A stretch of DNA of 64,000 nucleotides from Diplolepis rosae (taxonomy: Eukaryota; Arthropoda; Insecta; Hymenoptera; Diplolepididae), in the NCBI GenBank assembly GCA_030998225.1, contig JAPYXD010000170.1:1488001-1552000 (forward strand), given 5' to 3'. A program made the translations under genes and the position numbers. Shown one piece after another: positions 53,253 to 63,163 of this stretch. Under the pieces are notes generated by a model. That model worked only from the letters and a program-made list of their open reading frames with translations. It was not told where the DNA came from and made no database searches. Position 1 is the first letter of the stretch; every line of letters begins with the position of its first letter.

Positions 53253-54450
53253 TTTGTAAATTTTGACAGCCATATTTGATCCGCAATCGTGAATTTTGAA
53301 AATCTGACTTCAGATTCGTAATGAGCGATCGCAGAAACCCTTGTAACCAAAATTGAGCATTAAATTGCCTTCTTTTGTAAATTGAGACCGACATATTGGA
53401 TCCGCCATTGTGAATTTTGGAAATCTGACTTCAGATTCGTAATCAGTGATCCCAAAAACCCATATAACCAATATTTAGCATCAATTTGCCCTTTTTTGTA
53501 AATTTTGACCGCCATATTGGATCCGCCATTATGAATTTTGGAAATCTGACGTCAGATTCGTAATCAGCGATCCCAAAAACCCTTATAACCAATATTTCGC
53601 ATCAATTTGCTCTTCTTTGTAAATTTTGACAGCCATATTTGATCCGCAATCGTGAATTTTGAAAATCTGACTTCAGATTCGTAATGAGCGATCGCAGAAA
53701 CCCTCGTAACCAAAATTGAGCATTAAATTGCCTTCTTTTGTAAATTTAGACCGAAATATTGGATCCGCCATTGTGAATTTTGGAAATCTGACGTCAGATT
53801 CGTAATCAGCGATCCCAAAAACCCCCATAACCGAAATTCAGCATTAAATTGCCTTTTTTTGAAAATTTTGACCGACATATTGCATCCGCCATTTTGAGCT
53901 TTGAAAATCTGACTTCAGTTTCGTAATCAGCGATCCCAAAAACCCCTATAACCGAAATTCAGCATTAAATTGCCTTTTTTTGTAAATTTTGACCGCCATG
54001 TTGGATCCGCCATTATGAATTTTGGAAATCTGACGTCAGATTCGTAATCAGCGATACCAAAAACCCCCATAACCGAAATTCAGCATTAAATTGCATTTTT
54101 TTGTAAATTTTGACCGCCATATTGGATCCGCCATTGTGAATTTTGTAAATCTGACGTCAGATTCGTAATGAGCGATCCCAAAAACCCCCATAACCGAAAT
54201 TCAGCATTAAATTGCCTTCTTTTGTAAATTTAGACCGAAATATTGGATCCGCCATTGTGAATTTTGAAAATCTGACTTCAAATTCGTAATCAGCGATCCC
54301 AAAAACCCCCATAACCGAAATTCAGCATTAAATTGCCTTTTTTTGAAAATTTTGACCGCCATATTGGATCCGCCATTATGAATTTTGGAAATCTGACGTC
54401 AGATTCGTAATCAGCGATCCCAAAAACCCTTATAACCAATATTTCGCATC

Positions 54451-54579
54451 TTTTTGCTCTTCTTTGTAAATTTTGACAGCAATATTTGATCCGCAATCGT
54501 GAATTTTGAAAATCTGACTTCAGATTCGTAATGAGAGATCGCAGAAACCCTAGTAACCAAAATTGAGCATTAAATTGAC
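54451..54579 (+). repeat. Diverged monomer patch
   Basis: Six scattered transversions in one monomer (CATCTTTTTGCTC, CAGCAATATTTG, GAGAGATCGC, CCCTAGTAACC, ATTGACTTC), with no transitions and no indel. Confidence 0.6.
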
Positions 54580-54591
54580 TTCTTTTGTAAA

Positions 54592-57150
54592 TTTAGACCG
54601 ATATATTGGATCCCCCATTGTGAATTTTGGAAATCTGACTTCAGATTCGTAATCAGCAATCCCAAAAACCCCTACAACCGAAATTCAGCATTAAAATGCC
54701 TTTTTTTGTAAATTTTGACCGCCATATTGGATCCGCCATTATGAATTTGGAAATCTGACGTCAGATTCGTAATCAGCGATCCCAAAAACCCCCATAACCG
54801 AAATTCAGCATTAAATTGCCTTTTTTTGAAAATTTTGACCGACATATTGCATCCGCCATTTTGAGCTTTGAAAATCTGACTTCAATTTCGTAATCAGCGA
54901 TCCCAAAAACCCCTATAACCGAAATTCAGCATTAAATTGCCTTTTTTTGTAAATTTTGACCGCCATATTGGATCCCCCATTATGAATTTTGGAAATCTGA
55001 CGTCAGATTCGTAATCAGCGATACCAAAAACCCCCATAACCGAAATTCAGCATTAAATTGCCTTTTTTTGAAAATTTTGACCGACATATTGCATCCGCCA
55101 TTTTGAGCTTTGAAAATCTGACTTCAGATTCGTAATCAGCGATCCTAAAAACCCCTATAACCGAAATTCAGCATTAAATTGCATTTTTTTGTAAATTTTG
55201 ACCGACATATTGGATCCGCCATTGTGAATTTTGGAAATCTGACTTCAGATTCGTAATCAGTGATCCCAAAAACCCATATAACCAATATTTAACATTAAAT
55301 TGAATTTTTTTTGTAAATTTTGAACGCCATATTGGATCCACCATCGTGAATTTTGAAAATCTGACCTCAGATTCGTAATGAGCGATCGCAGAAACCCTTA
55401 TAACCAAAATGTACCATTAAATTGCCTTTTTTTGTAAATTTAGAACGACATATTGGATCCGCCATTGTGAATTTTGAAAATCTGACTTCATATTCGTAAT
55501 CAGCGATCCCAAAAACCCCCATAACCAAAATTCAGCATTAAATTGCCTTTTTTTTGAAAATTTTGACCGACATATTGGATCCGCCATTGTGAATTTTGAA
55601 AATCTGACTTCAAATTCGTAATCAGCGATCCCAAAAACCCCCGTAACCGAAATTCAGCATTAAATTGCCTTTTTTTGTAAATTTAGACCGAAATATTGGA
55701 TCCGCCATTGTGAATTTTGAAAATCTGACTTCAAATTCGTAATCAGCGATCCCAAAAACCCCCATAACCGAAATTCAGCATTAAATTGCCTTCTTTTGTA
55801 AATTTATACCGAAATATTGGATCCGCCATTGTGAATTTTGAAAATCTGACTTCAAATTCGTAATCAGCGATCCCAAAAACCCCCATAACCGAAATTCAGC
55901 ATTAAATTGCCTTTTTTTGAAAATTTTGACCGCCATATTGGATCCGCCATTATGAATTTTGGAAATCTGACGTCAGATTCGTAATCAGCGATCCCAAAAA
56001 CCCTTATAACCAATATTTCGCATCAATTTGCTCTTCTTTGTAAATTTTGACAGCCATATTTGATCCGCCATCGTGAATTTTGAAAATCTGACTTCAGATT
56101 CGTAATGAGCGATCGCAGAAACCCTTGTAACCAAAATTGAGCATTAAATTGCCTTCTTTTGTAAATTGAGACCGATATATTGGATCCCCCATTGTGAATT
56201 TTGGAAATCTGACTTCAGATTCGTAATCAGCAATCCCAAAAACCCCTACAACCGAAATTCAGCATTAAAATGCCTTTTTTTGTAAATTTTGACCGCCATA
56301 TTGGATCCGCCATTATGAATTTGGAAATCTGACTTCAGATTCGTAATCAGCAATCCCAAAAACCCCTACAACCGAAATTCAGCATTAAAATGCCTTTTTT
56401 TGTAAATTTTGACCGCCATATTGCATCCGCCATTTTGAGCTTTGAAAATCTGACTTCAGATTCGTAATCAGCAATCCCAAAAACCCCTACAACCGAAATT
56501 CAGCATTAAAATGCCTTTTTTTGTAAATTTTGACCGCCATATTGGATCCGCCATTATGAATTTGGAAATCTGACGTCAGATTCGTAATCAGCCATACCAA
56601 AAACCCCCATAACCGAAATTCAGCATTAAATTGCCCTTCTTTGTCAATTTTGACCAACATATTGGATCCGCCATTGTGAATTTTGGAAATCTGACGTCAG
56701 ATTCGTAATCAGCGATACCAAAAACCCCCATAACCGAAATTCAGCATTAAATTGCCTTTTTTTGAAAATTTTGACCGACATATTGCATCCGCCATTTTGA
56801 GCTTTGAAAATCTGACTTCAGATTCGTAATCAGCGATCCCAAAAACCCCTATAACCGAAATTCAGCATTAAATTGCATTTTTTTGTAAATTTTGACCGAC
56901 ATATTGGATCCGCCATTGTGAATTTTGGAAATCTGACTTCAGATTCGTAATCAGTGATCCCAAAAACCCATATAACCAATATTTAACAGTAAATTGAATT
57001 TTTTTTGTAAATTTTGAACGCCATATTGGATCCACCATCGTGAATTTTGAAAATCTGACCTCAGATTCGTAATGAGCGATCGCAGAAACCCTTATAACCA
57101 AAATGTACCATTAAATTTCCTTTTTTTAAATTTAGAACGACATATTGGAT
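54592..57150 (+). repeat. 34-monomer higher-order unit, copy 4, truncated
   Basis: It follows copy 3 at an offset of ~4112 bp: the GCATTTTTTTG/CCGACATATT monomers at 51062 and 52755 correspond to 55174 and 56868. It breaks off near 57.15 kb at a diverged patch, beyond which the monomer types change to those of the first 15 kb. Confidence 0.8.
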
Positions 57151-57158
57151 CCGCCATT

Positions 57159-57210
57159 TTAAATTTTGTGCTTCTGACTTCAGATTAGTAATCAGCGATC
57201 CCAAAAACCT
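57159..57210 (+). repeat. Diverged monomer patch at the end of 34-monomer copy 4
   Basis: Eight substitutions, five of them transversions (AAATTTTGTGCTTCTGAC, GATTAGTAATC, AACCTCC). It lies where the array changes from right-type to left-type monomers. Confidence 0.65.
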
Positions 57211-58012
57211 CCATAACCGAAATTCAGCATTAAATTGCCTTTTTTAAAAATTTTGACCGACATATTGCATCCGCCATTTTGAGCTTTGAAAATCTGACTT
57301 CAGATTCGTAATCAGCGATCCCAAAAACCCCCATAACCAAAATTCAGCATTAAATTGCCTTTTTTTGAAAATTTTGACCGACATATTGCATCCGCCATTT
57401 TGAGCTTTGAAAATCTGACTTCAGATTCGTAATCAGCAATCCCAAAAACCCCTACAACCGAAATTCAGCATTAAAATGCCTTTTTTTGTAAATTTTGACC
57501 GCCATATTGCATCCGCCATTTTGAGCTTTGAAAATCTGACTTCAGATTCGTAATCAGCAATCCCAAAAACCCCTACAACCGAAATTCAGCATTAAAATGC
57601 CTTTTTTTGTAAATTTTGACCGCCATATTGGTTCCGCCATTATGAATTTGGAAATCTGACGTCAGATTCGTAATCAGCGATACCAAAAACCCCCATAACC
57701 GAAATTCAGCATTAAATTGCCTTTTTTTGAAAATTTTGACCGACATATTGCATCCGCCATTTTGAGCATTGAAAATCTGACTTCAGATTCGTAATCAGCG
57801 ATCCCAAAAACCCCTATAACCAATATTTCGCATCAATTTGCTCTTCTTTGTAAATTTTGACAGCCATATTTGATCCGCCATCGTGAATTTTGAAAATCTG
57901 ACTTCAGATTCGTAATGAGCGATCCCAGTAACCCTTATAAACAAAATTTAACATTAAATTGCCTTTTTTTGTAAATTTTGAACGCCATATTGGATCCACC
58001 ATCGTGAATTTT

Positions 58013-58028
58013 GAAAATCTAATGAGCG
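58013..58028 (+). repeat. 14-bp deletion, 107-bp monomer (unique)
   Basis: GAAAATCT joins directly to AATGAGCG between 58020 and 58021. The 14 bases GACCTCAGATTCGT expected between them are missing, which removes half of the TCTGA-NN-TCAGA dyad. I see no other copy, so it is probably recent. Confidence 0.85.
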
Positions 58029-59854
58029 ATCGCAGAAACCCTTGTAACCAAAATTGAGCATTAAATTGCCTTCTTTTGTAAATTTAGACCGACATATTGG
58101 ATCCGCCATTGTGAATTTTGGAAAACTGACTTCAGATTCGTAATCAGTGATCCCAAAAACCCATATAACCAATATTTAGCATCAATTTGCCCTTTTTTGT
58201 AAATTTTGACCGCCATATTGGATCCGCCATCTTGAATTTTGAAAATCTGACTCCAGATTCGTAATGAGCGATCGCAGAAACCCTTATAACCAAAATTCAG
58301 CATTAAATTGACTTTTTTTGTAAATTTTGAACGCCATATTGGATCCACCATCGTGAATTTTGAAGATCTGACCTCAGATTCGTAATCAGTGATCCCAAAA
58401 ACCCATATAACCAATATTTAACAGTAAATTGAATTTTTTTTGTAAATTTTGAACGCCATATTGGATCCACCATCGTGAATTTTGAAAATCTGACCTCAGA
58501 TTCGTAATGAGCGATCGCAGAAACCCTTATAACCAAAATGTACCATTAAATTTCCTTTTTTTAAATTTAGAACGACATATTGGATCCGCCATTGTGAATT
58601 TTGAAAATCTGACTTCATATTCGTAATCAGCGATCCCAAAAACCCCCATAACCTAAATTCAGCATTAAATTGCCTTTTTTTGAAAATTTTGACCGACATA
58701 TTGCATCCGCCATTTTGAGCTTTGAAAATCTGACTTCAGATTCGTAATCAGCAATCCCAAAAACCCCTACAACCGAAATTCAGCATTAAAATGCCTTTTT
58801 TTGTAAATTTTGACCGCCATATTGGATCCGCCATTATGAATTTTGGAAATCTGACGTCAGATTCGTAATCAGCGATACCAAAAACCCCCATAACCGAAAT
58901 TCAGCATTAAATTGCCTTTTTTTGAAAATTTTGACCGACATATTGCATCCGCCATTTTGAGCTTTGAAAATCTGACTTCAGATTCGTAATCAGCGATCCC
59001 AAAAACCCCTATTACCAATATTTCGCATCAATTTGCTCTTCTTTGTAAATTTTGACAGCCATATTTGATCCGCCATCGTGAATTTTGAAAATCTGACTTC
59101 AGATTCGTAATGAGCGATCGCAGAAACCCTCGTAACCAAAATTGAGCATTAAATTGCCTTCTTTTGTAAATTTAGACCGAAATATTGGATCCGCCATTGT
59201 GAATTTTGAAAATCTGACTTCAAATTCGTAATCAGCGATCCCAAAAACCCCCATAACCGAAATTCAGCATTAAATTGCCTTTTTTAAAAATTTTGACCGA
59301 CATATTGCATCCGCCATTTTGAGCTTTGAAAATCTGACTTCAGATTCGTAATCAGCAATCCCAAAAACCCCTATAACCGAAATTCAGCATTAAATTGCCT
59401 TTTTTTGTAAATTTTGAACGCCATATTGGATCCACCATTTTGAATTTTAGAAATATGACTTCAGATTCGTAATCAGTGATCCCAAAAACCCATATAACCA
59501 ATATTTAGCATCAATCTGCCTTTTTTTGTAAATTTTGCCCGCCATATTGGATCCGCCATCATGAATTTTGAAAATCTGACCTCAGATTCGTAATGAGCGA
59601 TCGCAGAAACCCTTATAACCAAAATTTACCATTAAATTGCCTTTTTTTGTAAATTTTGACCGCCATGTTGGATCCGCCATTATGAATTTTGGAAATCTGA
59701 CGTCAGATTCGTAATCAGCGATACCAAAAACCCCCATAACCGAAATTCAGCATTAAATTGCCTTTTTTTGAAAATTTTGACCGACATATTGGATCCGCCA
59801 TTTTGAGCTTTGAAAATCTGACTTCAGATTCGTAATCAGCGATCCCAAAAACCC

Positions 59855-59920
59855 GTATCACCGAGATTTCGCATCTATTTGCTCTTCTTTGTAAATTTTG
59901 ACAGCCTTAGTTGTTCCGCA
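59855..59920 (+). repeat. Diverged monomer patch in the left-type island
   Basis: Nine substitutions, eight of them transversions (CCCGTATCACCGAGATTTCG, CATCTATTTG, CAGCCTTAGTTGTTCCGC). Two of the changes fall in the TTTGATCC segment, giving TTTGTTCC-like sequence. Confidence 0.65.
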
Positions 59921-62900
59921 ATCGTGAATTTTGAAAATCTGACTTCAGATTCGTAATGAGCGATCGCAGAAACCCTCGTAACCAAAATTGAGCATTAAAT
60001 TGCCTTCTTTTGTAAATTTAGACCGAAATATTGGATCCGCCATTGTGAATTTTGAAAATCTGACTTCAAATTCGTAATCAGCGATCCCAAAAACCCCCAT
60101 AACCGAAATTCAGCATTAAATTGCCTTTTTTAAAAATTTTGACCGACATATTGCATCCGCCATTTTGAGCTTTGAAAATCTGACGTCAGATTCGTAATCA
60201 GCAATCCCAAAAACCCCTATAACCGAAATTCAGCATTAAATTGCCTTTTTTTGTAAATTTTGACCGCCATATTGGATCCGCCATTTTGAATTTTAGAAAT
60301 CTGACTTCAGATTCGTAATCAGTGATCGCAAAAACCCATATAACCAATATTTAGCATCAATTTGCCTTTTTTTGTAAATTTTGACCGCCATATTGGATCC
60401 GCCATCATGAATTTTGAAAATCTGACTCCAGATTCGTAATGAGCGATCGCAGAAACCCTTATAACCAAAATTTAACATTAAATTGCCTTTTTTTGTAAAT
60501 TTTGAACGCCATATTGTATCCACCATCGTGAATTTTGAAAATCTGACCTCTGATTCGTAATGAGCGATCTCAGAAACCCTTATAACCAAAATTTAGCATT
60601 AAATTGCCTTTTTTTGTAAATTTAGACCGACACATTGTATCCGCAATTGTGAATTTTGAAAATCTGACTTCAGATTCGTAATCAGCAATCACCAAAACCC
60701 CCATAACCGAAAATCAGCAATAAAATTCCTTTTTTTGTAAATTTTGACCGCCATATTGGATCCGCTATTGTGAATTTTGGAATTCTGACGTCAGATTCGT
60801 AATCAGCGATCCCAAAAACCCTTATAACCAATATTTCGCATCAATTTGCTCTTCTTTGTAAATTTTGACAGCCATATTTGATCCGCCATCGTGAATTTTG
60901 AAAATCTGACTTCAGATTCGTAATGAGCGATCGCAGAAACCCTTATAACCAAAATTTAACATTAAATTGCCTTTTTTTGTAAATTTTGAACGCCATATTG
61001 GATCCACCATCGTGAATTTTGAAAATCTGACCTCTGATTCGTAATGAGCGATCGCAGAAACCCTTATAACCAAAATTTAGCATTAAATTGCCTTTTTTTG
61101 TATATTTAGACCGACATATTGTATCCGCAATTGTGAATTTTGAAAATCTGACTTCAGATTCGTAATCAGCGATCCCAAAAACCCCCATAACCGAAATTCA
61201 GCATTAAATTGCCTTTTTTAAAAATTTTGACCGACATATTGCATCCGCCATTTTGAGCTTTGAAAATCTGACTTCAGATTCGTAATCAGCAATCCCAAAA
61301 ACCCCTATAACCGAAATTCAGCATTAAATTGCCTTTTTTTGTAAATTTTGACCGCCATATTGGATCCGCCATTTTGAATTTTAGAAATCTGACTTCAGAT
61401 TCGTAATCAGTGATCGCAAAAACCCATATAAACAATATTTAGCATTAAATTGCCTTTTTTTGAAAATTTTGACCGACATATTGCATCCGCCATTTTGAGC
61501 TTTGAAAATCTGACTTCAGATTCGTAATGAGCGATCGCAGAAACCCTTGTAACCAAAATTGAGCATTAAATTGCCTTCTTTTGTAAATTTAGACCGAAAT
61601 ATTGGATCCGCCATTGTGAATTTTGAAAATCTGACCTCTGATTCGTAATGAGCGATCGCAGAAACCCTTATAACCAAAATTTAGCATTAAATTGCCTTTT
61701 TTTGTAAATTTAGACCGACATATTGTATCCGCAATTGTGAATTTTGAAAATCTGACTTCAGATTCGTAATCAGCGATCCCAAAAACCCCCATAACCGAAA
61801 TTCAGCATTAAAATTCCTTTTTTTGTAAATTTTGACTGCCATATTGGATCCGCTATTGTGAATTTTGGAATTCTGACGTCAGATTCGTAATCAGCGATCC
61901 CAAAAACCCTTATAACCAATATTTCGCATCAATTTGCTCTTCTTTGTAAATTTTGACAGCCATATTTGATCCGCCATCGTGAATTTTGAAAATCTGACTT
62001 CAGATTCGTAATGAGCGATCGCAGAAACCCTTGTAACCAAAATTGAGCATTAAATTGCCTTCTTTTTTAAATTTAGACCGAAATATTGGATCCGCCATTG
62101 TGAATTTTGGAAATCTGACGTCAGATTCGTAGTCAGCGATCCCAAAAACCCCCATAACCGAAATTCAGCATTAAATTGCCTTTTTTTGAAAATTTTGACC
62201 GACATATTGCATCCGCCATTTTGAGCTTTGAAAATCTGACTTCAGTTTCGTAATTAGCGATCCCAAAAACCCCTATAACCGAAATTCAGCATTAAATTGC
62301 CTTTTTTTGTAAATTTTGACCGCCATATTGGATCCCCCATTATGAATTTTGGAAATCTGACGTCAGATTCGTAATCAGCGATACCAAAAACCCCCATAAC
62401 CGAAATTCAGCATTAAATTGCCTTTTTTTGAAAATTTTGACCGACATATTGCATCCGCCATTTTTGAGCTTTGAAAATCTGACTTCAGTTTCGTAATCAG
62501 CGATCCCAAAAACCCCTATAACCGAAATTCAGCATTAAATTGCCTTTTTTTGTAAATTTTGACCGCCATGTTGGATCCGCCATTATGAATTTTGGAAATC
62601 TGACGTCAGATTCGTAATCAGCGATACCAAAAACCCCCATAACCGAAATTCAGCATTAAATTGCATTTTTTTGTAAATTTTGACCGCCATATTGGATCCG
62701 CCATTGTGAATTTTGGAAATCTGACGTCAGATTCGTAATCAGCGATCCCAAAAACCCCCATAACCGAAATTCAGCATTAAATTGCCTTCTTTTGTAAATT
62801 TAGACCGAAATATTGGATCCGCCATTGTGAATTTTGAAAATCTGACTTCAAATTCGTAATCAGCCATCCCAAAAACCCCCATAACCGAAATTCAGCATTA

Positions 62901-63163
62901 AATTGCCTTTTTTTGAAAATTTTGACCGCCATATTGGATCCGCCATTATGAATTTTGGAAATCTGACGTCAGATTCGTAATGAGCGATCCCAAAAACCCT
63001 TATAACCAATATTTCGCATCAATTTGCTCTTCTTTGTAAATTTTGACAGCCATATTTGATCCGCAATCGTGAATTTTGAAAATCTGACTTCAGATTCGTA
63101 ATGAGCGATCGCAGAAACCCTTGTAACCAAAATTGAGCATTAAATTGCCTTCTTTTGTAAATT

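Larger units (their letters stand above)
50482..54591 (+). repeat. 34-monomer higher-order unit, copy 3 (4.11 kb)
   Basis: It carries all the ordered markers of copy 1, with internal recurrence of GAGACCGATATATT at 52058 (1576 bp). Private features are an extra T in TTCTTTTTG at 51680, AAATTTCC with a shortened T/G junction, and two diverged patches (51355 and 53205). Confidence 0.8.
57200..62200 (+). repeat. Island of left-type monomers inside the right half
   Basis: Markers otherwise seen in the first 15 kb reappear: CCTTTTTTAAAAATTTTG (57241, 59281, 60121, 61215; compare 9135, 12915), GAATTTTAGAAATATGAC with AATCTGCC (59450; compare 9300), and CCGCTATTGTG with GGAATTCTGACG (60771, 61853; compare 15029). 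The block at about 60.2-61.0 kb follows 14.5-15.2 kb closely. The 120-bp GAATTTGG monomer, typical of the right half, appears only once, near its left side. Confidence 0.75.
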
